DNA from: Promerops cafer
Lineage: Eukaryota; Chordata; Aves; Passeriformes; Nectariniidae
DNA length: 64,000 bases
Reading direction: 5' to 3'
NCBI GenBank assembly: GCA_013398275.1
Contig: VZSE01002342.1
Location: forward strand, 1,889,279-1,953,278
The position numbers and the translations under genes are program-made. The notes under the pieces are model-generated. The model saw only the letters and a list, made by a program, of their open reading frames with translations. It had not been told where the DNA came from and did no database searches. Shown here piece by piece: positions 26,528 to 37,123 of this stretch (its first letter is position 1; each line of letters begins with the position of its first letter).

Positions 26528-27122
26528 NNNNNNNNNNNNNNNNNNNNNNNNNNNNNNNNNNNNNNNNNNNNNNNNNNNNNNNNNNNNNNNNNNNNNNNNN
26601 NNNNNNNNNNNNNNNNNNNNNNNNNNNNNNNNNNNNNNNNNNNNNNNNNNNNNNNNNNNNNNNNNNNNNNNNNNNNNNNNNNNNNNNNNNNNNNNNNNNN
26701 NNNNNNNNNNNNNNNNNNNNNNNNNNNNNNNNNNNNNNNNNNNNNNNNNNNNNNNNNNNNNNNNNNNNNNNNNNNNNNNNNNNNNNNNNNNNNNNNNNNN
26801 NNNNNNNNNNNNNNNNNNNNNNNNNNNNNNNNNNNNNNNNNNNNNNNNNNNNNNNNNNNNNNNNNNNNNNNNNNNNNNNNNNNNNNNNNNNNNNNNNNNN
26901 NNNNNNNNNNNNNNNNNNNNNNNNNNNNNNNNNNNNNNNNNNNNNNNNNNNNNNNNNNNNNNNNNNNNNNNNNNNNNNNNNNNNNNNNNNNNNNNNNNNN
27001 NNNNNNNNNNNNNNNNNNNNNNNNNNNNNNNNNNNNNNNNNNNNNNNNNNNNNNNNNNNNNNNNNNNNNNNNNNNNNNNNNNNNNNNNNNNNNNNNNNNN
27101 NNNNNNNNNNNNNNNNNNNNNN
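26528..27122. other. assembly gap, 595 N
   Basis: Run of N inside the CpG island. Both sides are extremely GC-rich, the usual cause of sequencing drop-out. Reading frames that cross it are meaningless. A first exon and transcription start probably lie inside. Confidence 0.99.
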
Positions 27123-27274
27123 GAGGCGGCGGCGGCGGCGGGCAGCCACGGGCGGGCAGCCACCGAGCGGGCACCGAGCGGCAGGCGCAGAGCCGCCAGC
27201 CGAGCCCGCGGAAGGGGCTCCGCTGAACGGAGACGCTTCCCCACCGGCACGGTGAACCCGGCTCAGAACGCGGT

Positions 27275-27280
27275 CACGTG
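27275..27280. promoter_or_regulatory. CACGTG E-box in the second CpG island
   Basis: Palindromic E-box in the context GGTCACGTGCGC, 150 bp right of the gap and therefore upstream of the presumed leftward start site. TCACGTG is also a USF or TFE-type site. Confidence 0.5.
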
Positions 27281-27560
27281 CGCATTCCCGAAGCGAAACA
27301 AGCGACATCCCGGGTCCTCTCCGGGAAATGCTTCCCGAGGTATTTAGGGGGTCAGCGAACCCGTCCCAGCGGAGGTCCGTGGTGTCTTCTTTCTTGTGCC
27401 TAAATCGGTGAAATTCCCCGAACGGCAGAGACCAGACGTGTTTGCCTCAACCCTTTTGTGTGTACGGGGCTTTTTATACCATTCGATAAATAGGCGGCGA
27501 CTATTTAAACATAAGCCTTTTACGCCTACAGCTGAACATTGCGGCGAACCGTTTTCTGTA

Positions 27561-30500
27561 AAATAAAACGCTTAGGAATAATATTGTGTGAGTAATCCTA
27601 ATTTTTTCTCTCAGTTAAAAGGATTTTATTTTTCAGTTGATACCTGAATAGCAATGTGTCTAAAAGTATCTGTAGAAGTTTAATTCGTGTTTGGGTCTGG
27701 AACGAAATAAAGAACTTGATTGAAAATTGTCATGGATTTCCTTTCTGGGTTACTTTTCAGGTAGTTCCATTTCCCCATTTGATTCACAATTGTGACCAAA
27801 GTCTTAAGCAAAGACAGGACAGGAGCTTCTTTACCAGTAATGCTCCCAAAGAGCTAATCATGAGCTTTTCCACTGGAAGAATTCTGAAAAGCACTAGTAA
27901 AACCACTTGTTTTTGTTACTGATTCATAATACTCTACTTCTAGCTTTCATTTGAGGAAAATGTGACATAAGGAAAACTAGTAATATTATCACTTGCACAC
28001 AGGATAATGCTCTTTTGATAAAATGCAGTAGAGATGATAGGGTACAGTAGGAATGGAACATCCAGGAGAAAATGCAGGAATATTTTCAACAAAAATGCAT
28101 AATTATCAGAACTAGAATATGGCAAAGAAACCAGGAGGCTACAAATAACATCAGGCTGTATCTATTGAATTTGCCAGAAGATCTTTAGTAACCAGTGATA
28201 ATTCTTCAGAAAAAGTAGGGATGCTGCACTATCTCTTCACACCTTGCATGAATGGGAGCATAACACCTACTTACTGCAATGTTGCAGTAATAAATTATTC
28301 TTTGACAAGATCAAAACAGGCAACACAGCTGTGGAGATGATACACATTTGCATTTTCTTCCAAAGCTGTGGCCTAAGCAAGGTCATGTTTTTTAATGCTA
28401 CTTCTCTTTTGGCAGTATTTTGTAGGATCCTGAAGGAACAGGACAGCTTAGAGATGGTGTGGTGGTTTCATGAAACTGTTCTCCTCCTAGAAATACTATA
28501 GCTCTGCTCTTGTCATCAGTGTGACTTTGCTGTGTAACGATAGCTCTGATCACTCACACGGGCTATGTGAGAGCCAATATAACTTTTAAACAATGCCAAA
28601 TTAGGAGTAGCAGACCTTTTGTGAATTGGTGAATGATGGGACTGCATTGAGCTGGAAATGCAGAAATTTCCAGCGCACTTCCATTAATTATAGATCTGTT
28701 TCCTAGAGAAATGCCATCGCCATCCTGCATCCTTCAGAGCCACAGAGTGACCACCTGCTTAGTGTGTTCCTTTTTGAACACGCTGGCCTGTTCAAAAGAG
28801 GATTTGTTTGAGGAAACTGATTTTGAAACTAGATTTCACATCACTCCAGAATACTAAAATGAGTGGATGTTGCCTTGAAAGCCTGTCACAATCCACATAA
28901 TCCTTGTAAAGCAAGGTTGGCTAATATTCCTGGAGCCTTTTCTTCCAAACAGCGTAACTGACTCGGCACCAGAAACATCTGGTTTTAGCCTGCAGATTAC
29001 CTTGGATTGTGCTGCTGCTTTTTCACATCTGATAGCTTTAATTACAACCGTGTGGTCACTTTGCTTGAACAAAGGCAGGGTCACCAAACGTTTGGCTCTT
29101 TTCCTGTCGCTTCTGCTTCCACTGTCACACACTGTGCCTGCATCCCTTGCAGCAGCCACAGCAGTGGGAGGGAGGCTCGCTGCTGAGAAGCAGCAATGCT
29201 AATTTATAGCAGCCAGCTTTGATACTTGAAGGGACTGTGCAATCGTATCTAAAGTCCCTGATGACCTATTTACATTTAAAACTACTAGCTAGGGTTCTAG
29301 CTAGAAGTGGCAGATAACGGCAGAAAAGCCATTGTCTCTGAAATGCATCTACTAGTTATCTCTTTGAATCTGAAAAAAAAAAAGCTTCCAGCAGTGGTAT
29401 CTGCCAGGAAGTATCTACCAATAGGCTTACCAAAGGAGTAGAAAACCATATTTGAACTAATTTATGTCAGAACACGTGATCCTAATTAAATTTTTTTTCA
29501 AGTTTTTATCACGTCACATCACAGGATTTTGTACTGTCCAACTTCTGCTGTAATAACAAGTAACAATTTATTCTGATATTGCAATAAATTCTCACAAGGG
29601 AAAAGAGAACTGACTTTTGATAAAGACCAAGATACATCTCAACAACAAAAATTAGAGCCAACCCAACTTTATCTTAGTAAAATATCTAACCATGAAATTG
29701 CAAAATACCCGTGCTTAGGCAATATTCTTACCACAGAATTACATAAATTCTCTACAAATTATTTGCTTTTTTCAGATCTTTTTTTCCCTTCCCCTTCCCT
29801 TTTCAACCTTTAAGAAGTGGCCTTTAGATCTATTGATTACAAACAACATAAAAATTTTCCATAATATGAATTATTTAGAAATATTTCTAGTACCTTCTGC
29901 TTTCAGATATATTCCCCCATGTTTAGCTATTCCAATGAACCTGCCTTGTATTTCACCAGTTTGTATACAAGTATTGTGGGTAAACACCTGTCCTGGTAAT
30001 TCTGAATGCAGCAGTTTACAATGGCTTTGAGAAACTTTGGAAACTTCCCTTCTGGAAACTTTCAGGCCAGCAGGTTGAGGTGTTCATTAACCAGTAAACA
30101 CACTGGGATACTGGAAAATAATAAGGAAATATAACGACACCTCTGGTGTAAATGATTTGTAAAAGAAATGAAGTTACTAAAGCATTTGAAGAATACATGT
30201 ACCTTTTTCCTATATTCTGTTTCTACTTTAATTTGTTATAAGAATTGCAGAACAAATTTTATTTAGCTTCCTCCAAGATCATTGTGATTTAAAGAGCTGT
30301 TGAAGTAAAAATACATAGCAGGCACAGTCTCCGACGTGTGATAGTAAAGCTACCAGACACTTCAAGCACTGTGCCTCAGTTTCATTCCTCACTAAGTTTT
30401 TAAAACTGATTTTGTCCATTGTAGAGTTTTAATGAGATTTTTGAATCTGTAACATACATTTTACTTTAATTTATTTAAACTAGACTTCAGTTGAGCATTT

Positions 30501-32389
30501 AAATACTTCCCTATTCCTTAAGTAACATCAGGGAAACCTCTGTATATTTTTATTTTTACCATGCTTTACCATGTTCATTATTTTCATAGTTACTATTTAA
30601 AATACAATCACTATATAAACCCCAAAAACCAACCAACTGATGAAGAAAACACAGACACAGAAAACACCAAAAGCAAGAGGGTTTTTCTTGTTCCCCTCCA
30701 GCCCATCACATTTGAGCAATTAGGATCCTTTGTATCTGACTAAAGTTAAATCAGCTGCTGTGTCCTGTGCACCTGGGAGGTCAAAGGCAGGTGAGCCAGT
30801 TTTGTTAACAGCGATGAGAGACTTTGGGGATACTCATACACATTCCTAAGGGATTACCAGTTTCCTCAGAGGTTCTTATTTATGCAATGGTAAATTGCAG
30901 AATCGGTTCTCCATTATACAAATCAGATAAAAATCAAAAGAGGCCGCTATTTTCTTTCTTCAGATCTTGAAATTGAAATTACTGTAATTCTAACAATTTA
31001 ATTTGGTTGTCCTATTCCTTTTGCTCCTGGAAAAAAAGACTTGATTCCTGACAATTGAGAAGAAGCTCCTTCCCAAAAAACTTAAAAAGAAGGAAAAGAG
31101 AAAACTGGTCTGAATCTAAAAAATGATTAAAGATCCTGTACTAATTCTCAGTGCTTTTCAAAAACATCTAATAGAATTGCTAACATACTCAGAACTAATC
31201 ATGGGAGTCCTTTGACGTTTCTGCTGCATCGTGTCACAACTTCTGCTACCATTAGAGAATTTGCAAGGCAATTGATAAACTAACAAGTCCCTCAGCTTTC
31301 CTCAGTTTGCATAACTGAGACTTTTCCTGATAGGCTTTTGATTTGTTCAGATCAAAGGGGAAATAAAGGTAGAATAATCCTGTTAGACTGCTCCCACCGA
31401 GAAAAGAAACTGCTAACAGTGGACACCAGTTTCTTAGTGAAACTCAGAGATCTCAGTAAGGTTACATACATGGTGGTAAGCATGCACAGCAAAATAAATC
31501 TTTCACGTATTTGAACAAAAGTGACCTATTAACTCTCACAAAGTGAATCAACAAATCGAGTAGGTCAGATGCTCTGTGATTCCATTGCTTCCACAAACTT
31601 GCTATTTCATTAGTCTCTTGTACTTAATTTTTCTAGATTTTTTTTTTAAATTACCAGTTCAGTTCTTTGTATTGAAGTATTCTATATCTTATGCAAGAAT
31701 GTAATTACCTTGACAAATAAAGATGAATTATAACCCAAATGTCCTCTGGAGTATTTGTAAACTTCTTTTGCATACCACTTTCAACAACTTTCTCTTAGCT
31801 TCACATACTTTTGCCTCCTCTGAAGACATTTCCATTCCTGCAAGTGTTGCTGCCTAATTAGAAAGTAAAAATAATAATAAACATCTTTGGAACATTTTAC
31901 ATGCATGCATTTTAAAATAATATCTAGTGTATCTCAATTACTTAAATTATTTGAGTAACTCTTGAGCTTGCAGTCTTAAAATTATAGAGCTAGAAAGGCT
32001 TCTATGCCAATCTTTATTCAATAATATAACATTAAAATTAATTTTCTTAATTAATCAGCATCAGATCTGGGAAACTTGAGTAACAAACAAATTGTACAAG
32101 CATCATTTGAGATGAAGCAAGAAAACATTAGAGCAGATACTAAATATTTGTGTGATTCTGAATATGAGATTAGTTTAAGGAGGAATTACAGTATTACAGT
32201 ACTTATACTTGTATTTACCAGACAATTTTAATATAATTAATGAAAACTGAAATGTAAAATCAGTAGATGGCAGTCTTTGTCTATAAAAATACTTGCAAGG
32301 TAGAAAAGGAAAATGCTTTCCTGAAATTTGTTGAACTAAAAGCAGTTATTAATTACACAAACTGAAAGCCAATGTGGGATTGCTTTTCA

Positions 32390-32432
<43 letters not shown>

Positions 32433-32942
32433 AAAATTTATANAAATAATAAATGTACAATGTTATACTCTGGCAACAATACATTATTGTTTTGGTTCAC
32501 AACTTCCACATATTTATGTGAATTATTTTCTTTCTCTGAAAGTACATTACTAGATACACTGTGTTAGTCCTAGAATTGTTTTAGTCATTTTAACAATTCA
32601 ACAGCAGTAAGTACAGGTAAAATCTAGACAGAGGAAATGTTTTGATCACATTAGCTTTTTTATTTTGTGTAAACAGCATGCCTCATTTTTCTTAGTTACA
32701 ATACAATGCTGGGCAGAACTCAGCAGAGTATCTTGTAAAATATGTACAAAAATATACATGGGAATGTCCGGTATAGCAACAATTGCTGAAGTTGGTACAG
32801 GGTGCCAAAGTTTTCTGAGCCCAAATTCATTAACACATTGACTCTGTATGGTTCTGTAAGTAAAATGATTGGTGTAGTCCTATTAACTAGTGGAATAAGG
32901 TTGGTTTTGTCACAGTTATGCCTAAGAACAGTGCGCTGTGTA
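27561..32942. other. intergenic DNA left of NMU
   Basis: Between the CpG island and the CR1 pair. A 101-codon minus frame at 29159-28854 has no splice or homology support. I see no PDCL2 exon here. Confidence 0.5.
32391..32430. repeat. poly(A) tract of 40 A with nearby N
   Basis: Uninterrupted run of A followed by GAAAAATTTATANAAAT; the ambiguous base at 32443 shows the assembly was uncertain here. Confidence 0.97.
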
Positions 32943-33300
32943 TCACAGAATTCCAGAGTTGTAGCATGGCTGGGCTTGGAAGGGAGGTCACCTGATTCAA
33001 CCCTCCAGCTCAAATAGCATCAGCCTTGGCCCGGCTGCCCAGAGCCACGTCCAGACAGCTTCTGAACATCACCAAGGAAGAAGACTATGCAGGTGGTCAC
33101 CCTCGCAGCAAAAAAGTGTTTCCTGATATTCAAAGGAACCTCCAGCATTTCAGTTTGTGCCCACACCCTCTGGTCTTGTCACGGGGCACCACTGGAAACA
33201 TCTTGGCTCTGTTTGCTTTGTACCCTCCATTCAGGTATTTATAGACTTGATTTGGTTTCCCCTGAGCCTTCCTTCAATATGAACTTCAAATGAACGTTTT
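32943..33300 (-). mobile_element. CR1 3'-end fragment, minus orientation
   Basis: Starts with CACAGAATTCCAGAGTTG and continues TGGAAGGGAGGTCACC, the reverse complement of the CR1 3' terminus, then the usual upstream text for about 350 bp. Non-coding. Confidence 0.85.
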
Positions 33301-33399
33301 CTTGAAGTAAGAAATAGAAAAGCCACTAAAATCTACCTTGAATAAGAGGCAAACCAAACACAATAGCTGTTTATTAGGGATCCACAGCTGGCTTTTAAA

Positions 33400-33870
33400 A
33401 ACACAAGTTTATTGACTGGAGCATCTCTCTTATGAGGAAAGGATGAGGGAAAGGGCCTGTTCAGCCTCAAAAAGGAGAAAACTGAGAGGGGACCTGTTGA
33501 CAGGACCTCATCAATGTCAATAAATATCTGCAGGGAGGGTGTCAGAGGATGGAGCCAAGTCAAGTTCTTCTCAGGGATGCCAAGCAATAACAGAAGAGAA
33601 AATGGGGAGAAACTGATACACAGGAAGTTCCGCTTGAATATGAAGAAGAACTTCTTTACTATGTGGGTGGCCATGCACTGGAACAGGTTGCCCAGAGAGG
33701 TTGTGGCAGTGTTTTCTCCTCACTGGAGATAGTCAAAAACTGTCTGGATGCCATCCTGTGCCATGTGCTCTGGAATGACCCTGCTGGAGCAGGGGTGTTG
33801 GACCTGCTGACCCACTGTTTTCCCTCCCAGCCTGACCCATTCTGTGATGCTGTGGTTCTGCAGCTACCAT
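33400..33870 (+). mobile_element. CR1 3'-end fragment, plus orientation
   Basis: Reads GAGGGGACCTGTTGAC and GAACTTCTTTACTATGTG, then CACTGGAACAGGTTGCCC, and ends in TTCTGTGATGCTGTGGTTCT, a typical CR1 3' region. It lies in inverted orientation to the preceding fragment, only about 100 bp away. Confidence 0.87.
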
Positions 33871-34432
33871 TACAGCACAAAAATTTTAGTGTATGATATA
33901 GTGAAACTATAGTAATTACTATAGTAATTCATAATAAATTGCATTTTTATTACAGCAATATATTTAGAAACCATATTGTACCAGAAATGAGTGCTATGCT
34001 AGAAGAAGAAATGTATTTTGCTCTTAATAGTCAAATTAATTATTTATCAATTAAAAATTCTGAACAGTTTGATTCCAGCACTAAAATACAGTTTTCTCCC
34101 TTAATGGCATGCCATCCTCATATTGGTGGCACGTACCCCATATGCAAAACATTATCTATCACAAAACTCTCTGTATGACGAGATCTTGTTTTTCCTATAT
34201 TTCTTGTACATGAGAGAAATAGGATACCCACAACCAATTGTGCATTCTTTCTGGCTAGAAATGCCCAAAAAACTCTATCCAAAACAGAAGAGAGAAAATG
34301 GGATTCAGAACTTTATTTGAACATTTATCATCATTGCACAAAGTCCTAAAGACTAGCAGAAAGTGTCTTTGGTGTGGCAGAGTGAGGGGTACCCTTTAAT
34401 CAGGCAGACAGAGAATGAGCCCTACTTGGGGG

Positions 34433-34569
34433 GGACTTGGACAAATGTTGAGACTAAAACACCTCCAAACACGTGCTGGCCCAGTGTATCTNTGTAACTT
34501 GGACAAATGTTGAGACTAGAGCACTTCAAACATAGAACACCTCCGAACACGTGCTGGCCCAGTGTATCT
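34433..34569. repeat. direct near-duplication joined at one N
   Basis: Two copies of a block that starts ACTTGGACAAATGTTGAGAC and ends ACGTGCTGGCCCAGTGTATC, separated by TNTGTA (N at 34492). The second copy has an extra 16 bp. Confidence 0.9.
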
Positions 34570-35004
34570 TCAGCTCAGCTGAGGATGTATAACAGTGGTT
34601 TCCACTGTGGGCTGTTCAACACTTTCTTTTAAATATCCAACTTTCAGACTAAATTATTTTGTCTAACAGAACATCAAAGCAAAATATGGTGTAAACTGTT
34701 TCTCTGTGCCACTGGCAATCAGGAAGAAGTAGGACAGTAACGTAGGTGCTATCTGACATCAAAAGAGAAGAAAGTGGGAAAAGGCAGTTGTGTCAATCAG
34801 CAGACATTACTATTCAAAAGATTCTGAGTTTATCTTTTAGGAGCATGTACATGTACAATAGTAACATGTGCACTGCTAATCTGGATAAATGTCTCTCACT
34901 ACACCTGTACATATCAATAGCTTTCCTATCAGTCTCATCAAAGCCAACTTCAGCTTCCTTTAGTTGTTCAAGATTCATTCATTCATATGGTTTCACTAGA
35001 AACA

Positions 35005-35044
35005 CAAAAAACCCAAATCAAAACAAACAAACAAACAAACAAAA
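35005..35044. repeat. (CAAA)n simple repeat
   Basis: AAAACAAACAAACAAACAAA with a degenerate left part. Intergenic. Confidence 0.9.
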
Positions 35045-35684
35045 GAAGTCCACCTTTTGTTCTTCAGTCACCAAACATTTTAAATGTATGAAAAGTAATA
35101 AGCAGATGTAATGTGGGAACAAGTGAAAAGAAAATACGTATTTATTTCAGAAATTAGTTAACTTTGCCATAACTCTGGGTAGGAGAGATGGGGAGAAAAG
35201 AAAGGGCTTTATTTAATTATAACTGTACAGGAAAATGCAGAAATACAGGGGTGGATTGCTGCCAATAATTCAGAATGGTAATCTTCCTTACACTGACTGG
35301 CTTCTTTATGAAATTATGTAAGTTAGTTATCTGTACATGTTAGATGTCATACTGCTTGTTGCTATCTGCATTGTATGTTTAATTCAAAATCCTTTTTAAA
35401 ATAAACAAGAGAAAATAATTAAAATTAAACCATAAATATTGCACAAATTTTTTTATAAGAAGTGTTAATTATTAAAATGCAGAGCAAAAACAAGTGAGCA
35501 AGAAGAGGAAAAGGTCTTCTGAATTTGCTTTCCTCTGAGGCCATAATTTTTCCAGCTACCTTGTGAAGTTTCATTGCTCACCCAAAAGTGCAGAAGCAGG
35601 AGCAGTAATGCTGAGGCCAGTTCAAACCATGACCAGCCAATACCATGTTAAAAACTTTAGCCCACTTCTAAACTGGATCATAGA

Positions 35685-35735
35685 AACACGGAATGGTTTG
35701 GGTTGGAAGGGACTTAAAGATCATCTTACTATGAG
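35685..35735 (-). mobile_element. short CR1 3' terminus, minus orientation
   Basis: GGATCATAGAAACACGGAAT followed by GGTTTGGGTTGGAAGGGACT matches the reversed CR1 end. Only about 50 bp remain. Confidence 0.75.
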
Positions 35736-36889
35736 TGATTAGTTACTTTCAATGTAATTACAACCTCAACAACATAATTCAACACAATTTTGGTGTGAAA
35801 ATTAACTCAGAGAGAGAAGCTGGGAAGATTGTAAGGCTAACTTGTGCTTCTGAGCAGAGTTTCTTTCAGTCTCCATCAAAAGCAAGTGAATTGTGATCCC
35901 AGTTGCAATTAAGTCTTCTAAATGAGAACCATAGTGCATCTGCATTCTTAATAGCTAAAAAACCATGCCATTATATTTTAGTTGAATTAAAGTCATGGTA
36001 TTTCTTCAAAACATGCAACTTGTTCAGGTTCCTTTCATTAAGGGAAAAGGGATTCTCATCTTTTTGGGTTTTTTTCAGACGGTGAAACACACAAATCACA
36101 ATGTATTCTGGAAAAAACACAGTAGTCTTGATTGCAAACATTCTCATTAAAACAACTCTCTGGCTGAGGGCCTTTATTTAGAAGGGAAAATTTGCTTAAC
36201 AGGGTTGTTAGAGGCAATGTCTGTTGCATGCAAACACTGACTCTTTTACAGTTGAATTACATGTGGTTGTAAACATCATAACACTAGGAAACAAATCATT
36301 TTAATATGCTTTTAATATAATCAAGATAGTTAAGACCTTCTTAACAGAATCTGGTTTAAGATTATTTACATTTGAGTTATTTCTTATTGTAGATTAATAA
36401 GGAATAATTACTGTAAGGAAAACATTATGTCCATGTACTCAGCATTCCTGCAGTTTTAGTTCTAAGTCAGGAACCTATAATCATGAAAAATAAGATAAAG
36501 CATTAGCTGTTGATATAACACTAAATTGGATGTAACACTTAAAAATGATGGCAGTATAAAATACATTAGAAAAGAGAGCATTATAGTATTGCTCTGCATT
36601 TTTACATCTCTCCAAATAGTTGCAGACACTGAAATTAAATCCTGAAGTTTGCACTCAGTTTCAGTGTGAGTTTTTATCTTCGTAAGATTAGGGAATTACC
36701 TTCAGGATGTCAGTTTACTTCCCAGCATTCATTTGACAGGTAGTTGACTCAGTTCTTTCTTAGATTTACTTATCACCATCAGTACTTTCCAAATTGTTTA
36801 CAGATGTGGGATATTTTCCATTTCTTGCTGCCTGAAACACCACTGTGCTCTCTGTTCTGGGAACCGAATACCTACAGCTTCTGTTCGCT

Positions 36890-37087
36890 TCATCTGCGGA
36901 TAAGTTTATTTAACACATCTAAGTGTATTTAACACATCTGGGAAGAGTTTGTGGGTGAAAATCTAAGCTGTTACACAGTTAAAGGCTTTCTGAGACAACT
37001 TCTCAACAAAAACATTGTGACCTATTTGGATGAAAATGAACTAATTTACGTGTAGATCATGATTAAACTCATTAAATAAATACCTCC
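36890..37087 (-). terminator. NMU: NMU 3' UTR with AATAAA poly(A) signal
   Basis: The minus-strand AATAAA lies at 36910-36905, about 180 bp after the stop codon, and no earlier AATAAA or ATTAAA occurs in between. Cleavage would fall near 36885-36895. The signal lies in the second copy of a short tandem repeat. Confidence 0.6.
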
Positions 37088-37123
37088 TTAGCGAAAATCC
37101 ACTGATCTCCTTCCATTACGTGG
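37088..37123 (-). CDS. NMU: NMU exon 9 coding part (RPRN amide core and stop)
   Basis: 36 nt: PRNGRRSVDFR then TAA. The acceptor TTGTCTTTCAG precedes CCACGT. Together with the final Arg of exon 8 this rebuilds RPRN-Gly-Arg-Arg, the signal for cleavage and C-terminal amidation. Confidence 0.96.
   Translation of the reverse strand, partial: PRNGRRSVDFR

Larger units (their letters stand above)
26210..27560. promoter_or_regulatory. CpG island, probable promoter of the leftward transcription unit
   Basis: GC- and CpG-rich sequence on both sides of an N gap, with GGGCGGG boxes, a short GGC run after the gap and CACGTG at 27275-27280. It lies just upstream of candidate exon A. From mammalian gene order this is where the CLOCK promoter (or that of PDCL2) would be expected. 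A divergent rightward transcript is possible but no plus-strand exon was seen. Confidence 0.75.
33871..36889. other. intergenic DNA downstream of NMU
   Basis: Contains a 20-bp perfect palindrome (33906-33925), the N-joined duplication, a CR1 scrap and a CAAA repeat. No gene supported. Confidence 0.5.

Noticed and set aside
26218..27347. Five reading frames of 242-355 codons on both strands
   Set aside because: They run through the N gap, read as unknown residues, and are flanked by GC-rich CpG-island sequence; not genes.
28854..29159. 101-codon minus frame as a PDCL2 piece
   Set aside because: No resemblance to phosducin-like thioredoxin-fold motifs and no splice sites.
36780..36850. Possible last NMU exon with ARNGK on the minus strand
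   Set aside because: It lacks Pro before Arg-Asn-Gly, has one basic residue and a poor pyrimidine tract. The exon at 37123-37088 gives exact PRNGRR with a good acceptor.
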